Shown piece by piece: positions 54,588 through 64,000 of a stretch of 64,000 nucleotides of DNA. The DNA is taken from the NCBI RefSeq assembly GCF_000444995.1, contig NC_022041.1, positions 1,214,001 to 1,278,000 of the forward strand. The letters are read 5' to 3'. How positions within the stretch are numbered: the first letter of the stretch is position 1; the number at the start of each line of letters is the position of its first letter. The position numbers and the translations under genes are program-made. The notes below the pieces were generated by a model. It saw only the letters and a list, made by a program, of their open reading frames with translations. It made no database searches and was not told the DNA's origin. This DNA comes from Paracoccus aminophilus JCM 7686 (lineage in GTDB: Bacteria; Pseudomonadota; Alphaproteobacteria; Rhodobacterales; Rhodobacteraceae).

Positions 54588-55004
54588 ATGCTGAAGTCAC
54601 CTCTTAAAATCGCTGCTACAATTCTCAAAGTCGGCGCTCTCACCGGTCTTATGGCGGGGGCGGCCTTTGCCCAAAGCACCACCGTTACGACCGAGGGAAA
54701 GGCTCCGGAATCCTCGGTGCCGCTGGCCTATAAGGGCTTGAGCGACGTTCAGATTACGGATTTCCTGACCGCGCGCGGCGTGACCGATATCAGCGTCGCC
54801 CGGGACGCCGGCAAGATTGTCGCGACCGGCCATCGGGACGGCAATGCCATCGAGCTGATCTATAATGAAAAGACCGGCCAGCTGGTGACCGTTGACGGCA
54901 ATTCGCCCTCGGCCGAGGCCCATGCCGATTTCATGGCTCTGGGCGAAGCGCCCGATCCGGCACGCGATCCGGCTGGCGGCTCTCACGATCCGATCAAGAA
55001 CTGA
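54588..55004 (+). CDS. Small secreted protein, PepSY-like
   Basis: A 138-residue protein with a signal peptide ending GLMAGAAFA. The mature part has a small alpha-beta unit (LSDVQITDFLTARGVTDISV, then KIVATGHRDGNAIELIYNEK) that looks like a PepSY-type fold, and ends in a Pro/Asp-rich tail. GGAGACGAGCC precedes the ATG. Function unknown. Confidence 0.75.
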   Translation: MLKSPLKIAATILKVGALTGLMAGAAFAQSTTVTTEGKAPESSVPLAYKGLSDVQITDFLTARGVTDISVARDAGKIVATGHRDGNAIELIYNEKTGQLVTVDGNSPSAEAHADFMALGEAPDPARDPAGGSHDPIKN

Positions 55005-55054
55005 GTGGACCGGGCGCCTTTGGCTTCACCAGAGCCAATCCGCCCTTGCGATCA

Positions 55055-55086
55055 GGCCGACGCCGCAAGCGTCGGCCTTACTTTTT
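55055..55086. terminator. Terminator between convergent genes
   Basis: GGCCGACGC (55055-55063) pairs with GCGTCGGCC (55069-55077) around CGCAA, then TTACTTTTT. It lies between the secreted protein gene and the convergent DsbA-like gene and overlaps the latter's stop. Confidence 0.85.
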
Positions 55087-55710
55087 CGTCAAAAGCCCGC
55101 CATCGCTCAGGATCTCTTCCAGATCGCCCCGGCCAAGATAGCCAAAGATCACCCGATCTCCGATGACGAAGCTCGGCGTGCCTGCAATCCCCAAAGCCTC
55201 GGCCAGAAAGTCCGAGCGCTCGAAATGGGCGTAGATCTCGGGACTGTCGATGTCCTGCATCATCTGGGGCAGATCGAGACCGACCGCCAGTGCCGCTCGC
55301 CGGATCGCGGGCTCCGAGGTCGGTCCGTAGGTCGCCATCAGCAGCGCGTGAAATTCGGGGTATTTTCCTTGCTTTTGCGCGGCCAGAGCCGCGGCCGCGG
55401 CAAGGGTCGACTCCTCGCCAAAGATCGGCCATTCGCGGATCACCAGCCGCAGCTCGGGATGGGCGCTCAGAAGCGCGTCAAGCTCGGGGGCATTCTTGCG
55501 GCAATAGCTGCAATTGTAATCGGTGAATTCGACGATGGTGATCGTGCCGTGGGGGTTGCCGATCACCGGCGCATCCGGGTCGTTGAAAAGCTGCTGCGAG
55601 AGGCCCGAGATCGCGACCTTCGCATCCGGTTCAGGCGATCCGCCCCAAAGACCGGCCACGGCACCGCCAGCGCAGGCCAGTAGCAAAAACAACGAGAGGG
55701 CGCGCAACAT
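55078..55710 (-). CDS. DsbA-family periplasmic thioredoxin
   Basis: A 210-residue exported oxidoreductase with a signal peptide (LSLFLLLACAGGAVAGLW). The active site is CSYC in FTDYNCSYCRKN; cis-Pro is in GTPSFVIGD. The helical insert and length match the DsbA/ScsC-like group that catalyses disulfide formation or isomerisation. The ATG at 55710 follows AGGAG; longer upstream frames are antisense to the ABC gene. Divergent from the ABC transporter. Confidence 0.9.
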   Translation of the reverse strand: MLRALSLFLLLACAGGAVAGLWGGSPEPDAKVAISGLSQQLFNDPDAPVIGNPHGTITIVEFTDYNCSYCRKNAPELDALLSAHPELRLVIREWPIFGEESTLAAAAALAAQKQGKYPEFHALLMATYGPTSEPAIRRAALAVGLDLPQMMQDIDSPEIYAHFERSDFLAEALGIAGTPSFVIGDRVIFGYLGRGDLEEILSDGGLLTKK

Positions 55711-55845
55711 GATCAGCTCCTTGATCGCGCCAGCATCGCAGGGGCCCCGACCCGCCGCAAGGACCATCGTCAGATCGGGTCCAACGCCCATGCGGGCAGG
55801 CCAAGCCGTCATGAGACCGACATGCGCAAAGGATAGGAGGCCGCG

Positions 55846-56943
<1,098 letters not shown>

Positions 56944-56971
56944 GCCGCGCCGCGCGGGGCCGCACGCGGAA

Positions 56972-56989
56972 CTGTCACAGAGCTGTCAG
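56972..56989 (+). promoter_or_regulatory. PHO box upstream of binding-protein gene
   Basis: CTGTCACAGAGCTGTCAG is two 7-bp PhoB half-sites (CTGTCAC, CTGTCAG) separated by 4 bp, a near-perfect match to the known PHO box. A TAGTCA lies 10 bp downstream at 57000-57005, the correct distance for a PhoB-activated -10 element. Confidence 0.72.
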
Positions 56990-57072
56990 GCCCTTTCGCT
57001 AGTCAGGCCCAGCCCTAGTGCGGGTGGCCCCGTCCGGTTCGGACCCGGGCGCGATGTCGAAAGGAATTCTCA

Positions 57073-58053
57073 ATGCGCGCAATCAGCTCTCTGGCCCTTG
57101 CTTTGGCCGCACTCGCCGGTCCGGCTTTCGCCGCGCCCTCGGGCACGATCACGGTCTATACCTCGCAGCCGCAGGACCAGATGGCGCAGGTCGTCGAGGC
57201 CTTCAACAAGGATTATCCCGAGGTGAAGGTCGAGATTTTCCGCTCGGGCACGACCGAGCTGATGTCGAAGCTTCAGGCCGAATTCGCGGCGGGCTCGACC
57301 CCGGCGGATATCGTCTTGCTGGCCGATGAGGCCGCGATGACCCAGCTGAAAACCGACGGCCGCCTTCAGCCCTATGCCGATGCGCCCGTCGCCGAGATCC
57401 CGGCCAATCTGGTCGATCCCGACAAGACGTTTTTCGGCACCAAGCTGCTGACCACCGGCATCGTCTACAACACCGATCTGGTCAAGGAGGCGCCCAAAAG
57501 CTGGACGGATCTCAAGGCCGCGGACAAGGCGAAATCGCTGATCATGCCGAGCCCGCTTTATTCGGGCGCGGCGGTGATCCATGTCGGCACCATCGTCCAG
57601 CAGCCCGAATTCGGCTGGGGCTATTACGAGGATCTCGCGGCCCATGGCGCGGTTGCCGGACAGGGCAATGGCACAGTGATCGAGGCGGTCGCGCGCGGCG
57701 AGAAAGCCTATGGCATCATCGTCGAATATATGGCGATGAACGCCAAGGCGAAGGGCTCGCCCGTTGATTTCGTCTGGCCCGAGGATGGCGTCTCGACCAT
57801 CACCCAGCCGGTCGCCATCGTCAAAGGCACGGATAACGAAGAGGGCGCGCGCGCCTTTGTCGATTGGCAGCTCGGCAAATCGGCGCAAGAGCAATCGGTC
57901 GAGCAGGGTTATTTCCCGATCTTGAAGGGGATGGAGCGCCCGGCGGGCTATCCCGACCCGGAAACGCTGAAGGTTCTGCCGGTCGATGTGCCGAAGCTCA
58001 TCGCGGAAGACACGGCCAATAAGGAAAAATTCTCTGATCTCTTCGGTGGCTGA
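57073..58053 (+). CDS. ABC transporter periplasmic binding protein, FbpA/AfuA type
   Basis: A 326-residue protein with a signal peptide (SSLALALAALAGPAFA). The mature part has the two-lobe pattern of the iron/AfuA class (GTITVYTSQPQDQMAQVVEA; ADIVLLADEAAMTQLK; GIVYNTDLVKEAPKSW; VEYMAMNAKAKGSP). The class covers Fe(III), 2-aminoethylphosphonate and hexose-phosphate receptors. The upstream PHO box suggests a phosphorus ligand rather than iron. It overlaps the permease start by 8 bp. Confidence 0.9.
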   Translation: MRAISSLALALAALAGPAFAAPSGTITVYTSQPQDQMAQVVEAFNKDYPEVKVEIFRSGTTELMSKLQAEFAAGSTPADIVLLADEAAMTQLKTDGRLQPYADAPVAEIPANLVDPDKTFFGTKLLTTGIVYNTDLVKEAPKSWTDLKAADKAKSLIMPSPLYSGAAVIHVGTIVQQPEFGWGYYEDLAAHGAVAGQGNGTVIEAVARGEKAYGIIVEYMAMNAKAKGSPVDFVWPEDGVSTITQPVAIVKGTDNEEGARAFVDWQLGKSAQEQSVEQGYFPILKGMERPAGYPDPETLKVLPVDVPKLIAEDTANKEKFSDLFGG

Positions 58054-59752
58054 GATCCGGCTGAAGCGGCATCTGAGGGGCGGCGATCTGGTGATCGTCG
58101 CCCTGATTGCCCTCTATCTGGCCGCAACCGGGCTTTGGCCGATGCTGCGGCTGTTGATCGAGGCCTTAGCGCCGGGGCCTCAGGGCGAGACCTTTGGCCT
58201 TGCGCGCGAGGTGCTGGAAAGCCCGGCCTTCCTCAAGGCGTTTAGAAATACCGTGACCGTCTCGGCAGGCTCGGTCCTTGTCTCGGCGGGGCTTGGGATG
58301 GCGCTGGCCTATGCTTCGGGGCTGATGCGGCTGCCGGGACAGGTGGCTTTGGGCTTTCTGGCGCTGTCACCGCTTCTCATTCCCTCGCAGATCATGGCTT
58401 TGGCCTGGATCCAGCTGGTGGGATCATCCTCGCCGCTGCTGGGCCCGCTTGGACTTGCGCCTGCAGCGGGCCAGCCCAATCCGCTTTATTCAGGCGCGGG
58501 CATCGCCTGGCTTTTGGGGATCGAGCATATGCCTTTGGTCTTCTTGGCCGTTCGCGCCAGTCTCATCGCCATCCCCGGCGATCTGATCGAGGCCGCGCGG
58601 ATCTCGGGCGCAAGCGGCGCGCGGATCACCGGTCGGATCATCCTGCCCTTGACCCTTCCGGCGGCGGCCGCGGGCGCGATTCTGGCCTTTGCCTCGGCGG
58701 TCGGCAATTTCGGCGTGCCAGCGCTGCTGGGCATTCCCGGGCGGTTTCCGATGCTGACGACGCTGATTTATCAGCGGCTGAACGGCTTTGGGCCGGGGGT
58801 GATCGGCAAGGTCGCGGTGATGGCTCTGGTGCTGGTTGTGCTGGCGGGGGCGGCCTTGGCGCTGCGCAATCTCTTCCAGCGCCGCTTTGGCGTGCCGCTC
58901 CCTGCCGGCAAAGGCTTCGAGGGCTCTGCCCAGAGCCATCTGCGCTGGCCTGTCGCGGTTGCCGCTTGGCTGATCGTCGCGCTGCTGGCAATTCTGCCGA
59001 TGATTGCGCTTGGGGTCACGGCGCTGTCGCCCGCGATTGGCGTGCGTTTCGCGCTTGAGACCGCGACCCTCGAAAACCTGCGCGCGGCCTTGGCCAATCC
59101 GGCGATCCGGCGGGCCTTTGCCAATTCGCTGATGCTTTCACTCGCGGCGGCGGGGTTCTCGGCGCTGGTGGCAATCGGCCTTGCTTGGTTTGCGGTGGTC
59201 GGCAAAAGCCGCTTTGCGCGCGGGCTGAACCTTGTGGCCGATGCGCCTTTCGTGGTGCCGGGCACGGTTCTGGCGCTGGCGATGATCCTCGTCTATCTGC
59301 CGCCTCTGCCGCTGATCGGCTCGATCTATGGCACGGCGGCGATCCTGCTCATCGCCTATCTGGGCCGCTTCCTGCCGCTGGTTTTGCGTCCCGTCGAGGC
59401 GGCGATGCGCGCGATGGACCCCTCGCTTGATGAGGCGGCGCGTATCCATGGCGCGCAGAGCCTGCGTCGTATCCTGCGGATCGCGGGCCCCATGGTCGCG
59501 CCCTCGGCGCTCGCCGGGGCGATGCTGATCGTGCTGACGGCGATCAACGAGCTGACGGTTTCCGCGCTTTTGTGGTCGGCGGGCCATGAGACGGTCGGCG
59601 TGATGATCTTTTCGCTGCAATACGAGGGCAATTCGACCGGAGCCGCCGCGCTTTCGGTCATCTCGGTCGCGCTGGTGGCCGTGCTGGCGCTGGTTACGGA
59701 TCTGGCGGGCAGGCGCCTGCCGCCCGGAACTTTACCTTGGCGCGCAAGATGA
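58046..59752 (+). CDS. ABC transporter permease, fused two-domain (FbpB type)
   Basis: A 568-residue permease from a GTG overlapping the binding-protein stop. Two homologous halves of about six helices each carry the ATPase-contact EAA loops EAARISGASGARITGRIILP and DEAARIHGAQSLRRILRIAG. One polypeptide thus supplies both membrane subunits. An in-frame ATG at 57986 would lie in the binding-protein gene. A bidirectional terminator follows at once. Confidence 0.93.
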   Translation: MAEIRLKRHLRGGDLVIVALIALYLAATGLWPMLRLLIEALAPGPQGETFGLAREVLESPAFLKAFRNTVTVSAGSVLVSAGLGMALAYASGLMRLPGQVALGFLALSPLLIPSQIMALAWIQLVGSSSPLLGPLGLAPAAGQPNPLYSGAGIAWLLGIEHMPLVFLAVRASLIAIPGDLIEAARISGASGARITGRIILPLTLPAAAAGAILAFASAVGNFGVPALLGIPGRFPMLTTLIYQRLNGFGPGVIGKVAVMALVLVVLAGAALALRNLFQRRFGVPLPAGKGFEGSAQSHLRWPVAVAAWLIVALLAILPMIALGVTALSPAIGVRFALETATLENLRAALANPAIRRAFANSLMLSLAAAGFSALVAIGLAWFAVVGKSRFARGLNLVADAPFVVPGTVLALAMILVYLPPLPLIGSIYGTAAILLIAYLGRFLPLVLRPVEAAMRAMDPSLDEAARIHGAQSLRRILRIAGPMVAPSALAGAMLIVLTAINELTVSALLWSAGHETVGVMIFSLQYEGNSTGAAALSVISVALVAVLALVTDLAGRRLPPGTLPWRAR

Positions 59753-59778
59753 AAAAGGGGCCCTAAGGCCCCTTTTTT
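59752..59778. terminator. Bidirectional terminator between ABC operon and ureidoglycine gene
   Basis: AAAAAGGGGCC (59752-59762) pairs with GGCCCCTTTTT (59767-59777) around CTAA. A and T runs on both sides serve both converging transcripts. Confidence 0.9.
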
Positions 59779-60604
59779 ACAGCATTTTCGCGTGACGGTT
59801 CACGTCCTTGTAAAGCAGATAGCGGAAATCCGAGGGCCCGCCCGCATAGCAGCATTGCGGGCAGAAGGCGCGCAGCCACATGAAATCGCCGGGACCGACC
59901 TCGACCCAATCCTGATTGAGCCGATAGACCGCCTTGCCTTCGATCACGAAGAGCCCGTGCTCCATGACATGGGTTTCCGCGAAGGGAATGGTCCCGCCCG
60001 GTTTCAGCGTGACGATGGTGATATGCATATCATGGCGGATGTCATTCGGGTCCATGAAGCGGGTCGTGGCCCAACGTCCCTCGGTCTCGGGCATGGCGAT
60101 CGGCGCAATGTCTTTTTCATTGGCGATGATGACATCGGGCTTCTCGAGCCCCTCGACCGCCTGCCAGCGCTTGCGCCACCAGTGAAAGCGCGAGAGATCG
60201 GCGGCGTTCTTGACGGTCCAGGCCGTGCCTGCCGGGATATAGGCAAAGCCCCCCTCGGTCAGATGATGGGTCTGGCCCGCGATCTCGACATCAACCGCGC
60301 CATTGGTGACGAACAGCGCGGATTGAACGGTCGGATCCTCCTCGGGGCGGTCGGAACCGGCCTCGCCTTTCAGCTCGACGATATATTGGCTGAAGGTCTC
60401 GGCAAAACCCGAGAGCGGGCGCGCGATGATCCACATGCGCATATTCGTCCAGCCGGGCAGGAAGCTCGTGACGATGTCGCGCATGGTCGCGGCGGGAATG
60501 ACGGCATAGGCCTCGGTGAAGACGGCGGTATCGACCGAGAGATCGCTTTGCGGCGGCAGACCGGCCAGAGGACCGGCATAGCTGCGCGGGGTTTTGCTGC
60601 TCAT
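59777..60604 (-). CDS. (S)-ureidoglycine aminohydrolase-like bicupin
   Basis: A 275-residue protein made of two cupin domains (about 20-135 and 160-270). The second has metal-site residues in FAETHVMEHGLFVIEGK. The pattern YIVELKGEAGS, GGFAYIPAGTAW and LNQDWVEVGPGDFMWLRAFCP matches UGHY/AllE enzymes that release ammonia from (S)-ureidoglycine. Neighbours are an allantoinase-OHCU fusion and a purine permease, which fits ureide catabolism. AGGAGCC precedes the start. Confidence 0.9.
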   Translation of the reverse strand: MSSKTPRSYAGPLAGLPPQSDLSVDTAVFTEAYAVIPAATMRDIVTSFLPGWTNMRMWIIARPLSGFAETFSQYIVELKGEAGSDRPEEDPTVQSALFVTNGAVDVEIAGQTHHLTEGGFAYIPAGTAWTVKNAADLSRFHWWRKRWQAVEGLEKPDVIIANEKDIAPIAMPETEGRWATTRFMDPNDIRHDMHITIVTLKPGGTIPFAETHVMEHGLFVIEGKAVYRLNQDWVEVGPGDFMWLRAFCPQCCYAGGPSDFRYLLYKDVNRHAKML

Positions 60605-60645
60605 GTTGGCTCCTGAATTTCGGGGCGGGCTCTTGGGGGCGGGGC

Positions 60646-62058
60646 TCAGGTCCCGCCCAGCATCTGCTGGAGGCGCAATTCGCCGATGCGGCTGACCTGC
60701 CGCTCGGCCTCGGCGCGTTCGGTCGCGGTGTCGTTGTGGATGCGGGCTTGCATCGCCTCGGTGATCCCGGCCTTGTCGTAATCGCGCACGGCGATGATGA
60801 AGGGGAAGCCGTGGCGCGCGACATAGTCGGTGTTCAAACGCGTGAAGGTCGCGCGTTCCTCGTCGGTCAGCGCGTCGAGCCCGGCGCTCGCCTGTTCCGA
60901 GGTGCTCTCGGCGGTGAGCTGCTTGGCGGCGGCGAGCTTGCCCGCAAGATCGGGGTGCGCGTTCAGAACGCCCAGGCGTTCCGCATCGCTGGCCGAGCGG
61001 AAGATCTGTGCCATGCGCCGCGCCAACCCGGTCGCGGTATCATGGATCGCGCCCATCTCGCAGTCCCAGACCCGCTCGGCGATGAAGGGCGAATGCTCAT
61101 AGATCGAGCCGAATTTCTGCACGAAATCGGCGCGGCTCATCTCCGAGGGGCGCTCTTTCGCCTGATAGGGATGGGTCTCGGCCCAGTGGCGCGCGATATC
61201 GAGCCGGGTCGCGAACCAGACGCCCTCATGGCTGCGGGCATGGTCAAGGAAACGCTGCAGCGCAATCGCACGGCCCGGACGGCCCATCAGACGGCAGTGG
61301 AGCCCGATCGACATCATCTTGGGCGCGCCCGCCTGACCCTCGGCATAAAGCACGTCGAAACTGTCGCGCAGATAGTCGAAGAACTCGACCCCGGTGCCAA
61401 AGCCCTGACCCGAAGAAAAGCGCATGTCATTGGCGTCCATCGTATAGGGCACCATGAGCTGCGGCTTGCCCTTGTGGACATGCCAATAGGGCAGGTCATC
61501 GGCAATCGTATCGGCGAGATAGGCAAATCCGCCTTCTTCGGCCCCAAGCGCCACCGTATTCATCGAGGTGCGGCCCTGATAAAAGCCATAGGGCCGCTCG
61601 CCGGTGATGCGGGTGTGCAGTTCAATCGCCTGCCGGATATGCTCGGCCTCGGTCTCTGCCGGAACGTCGCGGTAGTCGATCCATTTGAGCCCATGGGTCG
61701 CGATTTCCCAGCCCGCGCGCTGCATGGCGGCGACTTGCTCGGGCCCGCGTTCAAGGGCCGTTGCGACGCCGTAAACCGTGACCGGCACGTCCTTGAGCAT
61801 CCGGTAAAGCCGCCAGAAGCCCGCGCGCGCGCCATAATCGTAGATCGATTCCATATTCCAGTGACGCTTACCCGGCCAAGGCTGGGCGCCGATGATCTCG
61901 GACAGGAAGGCCTCTGAAGCCGCATCGCCATGTTCGATGCTGTTCTCGCCGCCTTCTTCGTAATTCATCACGATCTGCACGGCGATCTTCGCGCCGCCGG
62001 GCCATTTGGGATCGGGGGTATGCTCTCCGTATCCAATCATGTCGCGGCTGTAGCGCAT
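60646..62058 (-). CDS. Allantoinase PuuE fused to OHCU decarboxylase UraD
   Basis: A 470-residue fusion. Residues 1-305 are a polysaccharide-deacetylase-type allantoinase (IGYGEHTPDPKWPGGAKIAV, NYEEGGENSIEHGD, GLHCRLMGRPGRA); residues about 310-470 are OHCU decarboxylase (FVQKFGSIYEHSPFIAERVW; HPDLAGKLA; FPFIIAVRDY). The two enzymes catalyse OHCU to (S)-allantoin and allantoin to allantoate. The ATG at 62058 is supported by the family N-terminus; the upstream in-frame ATG at 62181 is not. Operon with the bicupin gene, 41 bp apart. Confidence 0.94.
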   Translation of the reverse strand: MRYSRDMIGYGEHTPDPKWPGGAKIAVQIVMNYEEGGENSIEHGDAASEAFLSEIIGAQPWPGKRHWNMESIYDYGARAGFWRLYRMLKDVPVTVYGVATALERGPEQVAAMQRAGWEIATHGLKWIDYRDVPAETEAEHIRQAIELHTRITGERPYGFYQGRTSMNTVALGAEEGGFAYLADTIADDLPYWHVHKGKPQLMVPYTMDANDMRFSSGQGFGTGVEFFDYLRDSFDVLYAEGQAGAPKMMSIGLHCRLMGRPGRAIALQRFLDHARSHEGVWFATRLDIARHWAETHPYQAKERPSEMSRADFVQKFGSIYEHSPFIAERVWDCEMGAIHDTATGLARRMAQIFRSASDAERLGVLNAHPDLAGKLAAAKQLTAESTSEQASAGLDALTDEERATFTRLNTDYVARHGFPFIIAVRDYDKAGITEAMQARIHNDTATERAEAERQVSRIGELRLQQMLGGT

Positions 62059-62491
62059 CCGGGAATCCTTTTTGGAAATCGGCCGAAGCCCGGCCCTTGC
62101 AGATGAGGAACCACTTTGCCGGGAGGACAGCAAGTCGTCAAAATGAAATTCTGTGTTAAGGATTTGTATAAAATCAACCATGACCGAGGCGGGCGGTCAA
62201 GCCTGTCGCGAATCGACTTGCGCTCTGGCAGAGCGGTGTCGCGTTGGAGTTGCGCTGGCGGAGGGGCGACAGAGGCGCCTTCGAATTTTATCGCAGACAT
62301 ATTTGTATTATTGGTGGCAGACTGAAACGGAGCCGATCAACTGCCCGAAGGGCAGGACGGCGCGATACCGCCATTTTCTACCAGTTCTTAAGTTAGCCTT
62401 AAGTTTTTCGATAAAGTCGCCGGAGGTCCGGCCCGATAAGTTCCACGCAGCTCACCTTGGGGAGAGGTGGTGCCAAAGGGGGGAGATCACT
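62059..62491 (+). promoter_or_regulatory. Structured leader of purine permease gene
   Basis: 433 bp between divergent genes. It contains a TATAAAAT patch near 62167 and three hairpins on the + strand: CTGCCC-GAA-GGGCAG (62341-62355), CTTAAG-TTAGC-CTTAAG followed by TTTTT (62387-62408, terminator-like), and GCCGG-AGGT-CCGGC (62419-62432). This could be a transcription-attenuation leader or riboswitch. No known aptamer could be identified by eye. Confidence 0.55.
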
Positions 62492-63964
62492 TTGCAACCA
62501 ACACAGAGCGCTCAAGGACAGTTGACGCGGCCCGAGGACGAGAGGCTCGGCCTTTTTGCCAATCTCGCTTATGGGATGCAGCATATCCTGACCATGTATG
62601 GCGGCATTGTCGCCGTGCCGCTGATCGTCGGTCAGGCCGCAGGGATGAGCCCGGCGGATATTGGGCTGTTGATCACGGCCTCGCTGTTTGCCGGAGGCGT
62701 CGCGACCATCCTGCAGACCATGGGCCTGCCGTTCTTCGGCTGCCAATTGCCGCTGGTTCAGGGGGTTTCCTTCGCAGGCGTCGCGACGATGATCGCGATT
62801 TCCGGGACTGGCGGGATCGAGGCGGTCTTTGGCGCGGTCATTCTGGCCTCGCTGATGGGGCTTTTGATCACGCCGGTCTTCTCGCGCATCACCCGCTTTT
62901 TCCCGCCACTCGTTGCGGGCATCGTCATCACCACGATCGGGCTGACGCTGATGCCCGTCGCGGGCGGCTGGGCCATGGGCGGAGACCGCAATGCCGCCGA
63001 TTTCGGCAGTCAGGCCAATGTGCTGCTGGCCGGGGTGACGCTGGTGATCGTGCTGTTGCTGAGCAAAGTCGGCAATGCGGCGATCTCGCGGCTCTCGATC
63101 CTGCTGGCGCTGGTGATCGGCACTGCGATTGCCTATGCGGCGGGCATGACCGATTTTTCGCGGGTGAGCGACGGTCCGGTCTTTGCTCTGCCCAAGATCT
63201 TTGAATTCGGCTATCCGACCTTTGGCGTCGCGGCGACGATCTCCATGTTCATCGTCATTCTGGTGACGCTGGTTGAAACCTCGGCCGATATTTTCGCGGT
63301 CGGAGAGATCGTCGGGACCAAGGTCGATTCGCGCCGTCTGGGCGACGGGCTGCGCGCCGATATGCTCTCGAGCATGCTCGCGCCCTTTGTCGGCTCGTTC
63401 ACGCAAAGCGCCTTCGCCCAGAACGTCGGGCTGGTTGCAGTCACCGGGATCCGCAGCCGCTATGTCGTGGCGACGGGCGGGCTCATCCTGATCGCGCTCG
63501 GGCTGTTGCCGATCATGGGACGCGTCGTCGCCGCCATCCCGAGCCCGGTTCTCGGCGGCGCGGGCATCGTCTTGTTCGGCACGGTCGCGGCCAGCGGCAT
63601 CCGCACGCTGTCGCGGGTCGATTACGTCAACAACATGAACCTGATCATCGTCGCGACCTCGATCGGCTTTGGCACGATCCCGATCGTGATCCCGCAATTC
63701 TACCACCATTTCCCGGCCTGGGTTGAGACGATCTTCCATTCGGGCATCAGCTCTTCGGCGATTATGGCGATCACGCTGAACCTGCTGTTCAACCATCTCA
63801 AGCTCGGGAATTCGGATCAGCCTTCGGTCTTTGGCGCGGCTTCCGAGCGGACGATCCGTTATGCCGATATCGCCCAGCTGGAGGAGGGCGATTATTTCGC
63901 GAATGGCAAACTGTACAATGCCGATGGAAAAGAGGTGCCGCTGGCGGGATCTGGCGGACACTGA
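62492..63964 (+). CDS. NCS2-family xanthine/uracil-type permease
   Basis: A 490-residue membrane protein with 12-14 helices, beginning at a TTG preceded by GGGGGGAGA; no in-frame ATG gives a better start. NCS2 signatures: FANLAYGMQHILTMYGGIVA at the N-terminus, NAYGMQH-like AYGMQH, VETSADIFAVGEIVG in TM8, and SFTQSAFAQNVGLVAVTGIR in TM10 (FSQN-like loop). It brings purine bases (probably xanthine or urate) into the ureide pathway encoded divergently. The C-terminal tail (REVTIRYADIAQ region) is family-typical. Confidence 0.93.
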   Translation: MQPTQSAQGQLTRPEDERLGLFANLAYGMQHILTMYGGIVAVPLIVGQAAGMSPADIGLLITASLFAGGVATILQTMGLPFFGCQLPLVQGVSFAGVATMIAISGTGGIEAVFGAVILASLMGLLITPVFSRITRFFPPLVAGIVITTIGLTLMPVAGGWAMGGDRNAADFGSQANVLLAGVTLVIVLLLSKVGNAAISRLSILLALVIGTAIAYAAGMTDFSRVSDGPVFALPKIFEFGYPTFGVAATISMFIVILVTLVETSADIFAVGEIVGTKVDSRRLGDGLRADMLSSMLAPFVGSFTQSAFAQNVGLVAVTGIRSRYVVATGGLILIALGLLPIMGRVVAAIPSPVLGGAGIVLFGTVAASGIRTLSRVDYVNNMNLIIVATSIGFGTIPIVIPQFYHHFPAWVETIFHSGISSSAIMAITLNLLFNHLKLGNSDQPSVFGAASERTIRYADIAQLEEGDYFANGKLYNADGKEVPLAGSGGH

Positions 63965-64000
63965 ACCTCGGCTGGTTCGACGATTGTGGGCGCGCCTGTC

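Noticed and set aside
62399..63961. 520-codon minus-strand frame over the purine permease
   Set aside because: Extremely Arg/Asp-rich complement of a membrane protein gene.

Overview
The window looks like a chromosome segment of an alphaproteobacterium of the order Rhodobacterales (Paracoccus/Rhodobacter-like). The evidence is the high GC content, the core gene order cmk - rpsA - ihfB - lapA-like - trpF - trpB, the Hint-domain secreted proteins typical of that order, and a phage resembling those of Rhodobacteraceae. The species cannot be fixed from the sequence alone.

Region 1 (1-22.1 kb) is the late half of an HK97-type siphoviral prophage read on the + strand. It runs: candidate late regulator, HNH nuclease, terminase small and large subunits, portal, ClpP-like head protease, capsid, head-tail connectors, tail tube, tail assembly chaperone (with a possible frameshift on an A9 tract), tape measure with an embedded lysozyme-like domain, tail tip proteins, a tail fibre with a hydrolase domain, then holin-like membrane proteins and an amidase endolysin. 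Two small minus-strand genes sit inside this operon like cargo ('morons'); one encodes a secreted protein. Early phage genes lie left of the window.

Region 2 (22.1-40.4 kb) is a mosaic accessory zone. A roughly 175-bp structured segment that ends the phage lysis module is repeated at 25.7 kb, and the two copies bracket an SDR oxidoreductase, a divergent LysR regulator and an XRE regulator. The zone also holds two Hint-domain proteins, a second XRE regulator with an unknown partner, a YjdM/PhnA zinc-ribbon protein, ecotin, a tyrosine integrase killed by one stop codon next to its excisionase-like gene and a tRNA-3'-end-like att core, three IS3-family remnants, and an IS66-family element with a perfect 8-bp target duplication and a dead transposase. 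Base composition is lower and uneven, and several long stretches hold no supportable gene.

Region 3 (40.4-45.4 kb) is a minus-strand chemotaxis operon: STAS protein, CheY, CheA, CheW, CheR, a second CheY and an unknown protein. No receptor or CheB is present. GC content falls steadily from its 5' to its 3' end.

Region 4 (45.6-64 kb) is ordinary core genome: rpsB-tsf, a LuxR-type regulator with no nearby synthase, cmk, rpsA (with a possible leader peptide), ihfB, a LapA-domain protein, trpF, a GNAT acetyltransferase, trpB, a small secreted protein and a DsbA-like thioredoxin. Then comes an iron-type ABC transporter whose binding-protein gene has a PHO box. The window ends with a purine/ureide catabolic group: an (S)-ureidoglycine aminohydrolase-like bicupin, a PuuE-UraD fusion and a divergent NCS2 xanthine/uracil-type permease with a long structured leader.

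No CRISPR array, rRNA or intact tRNA was seen.
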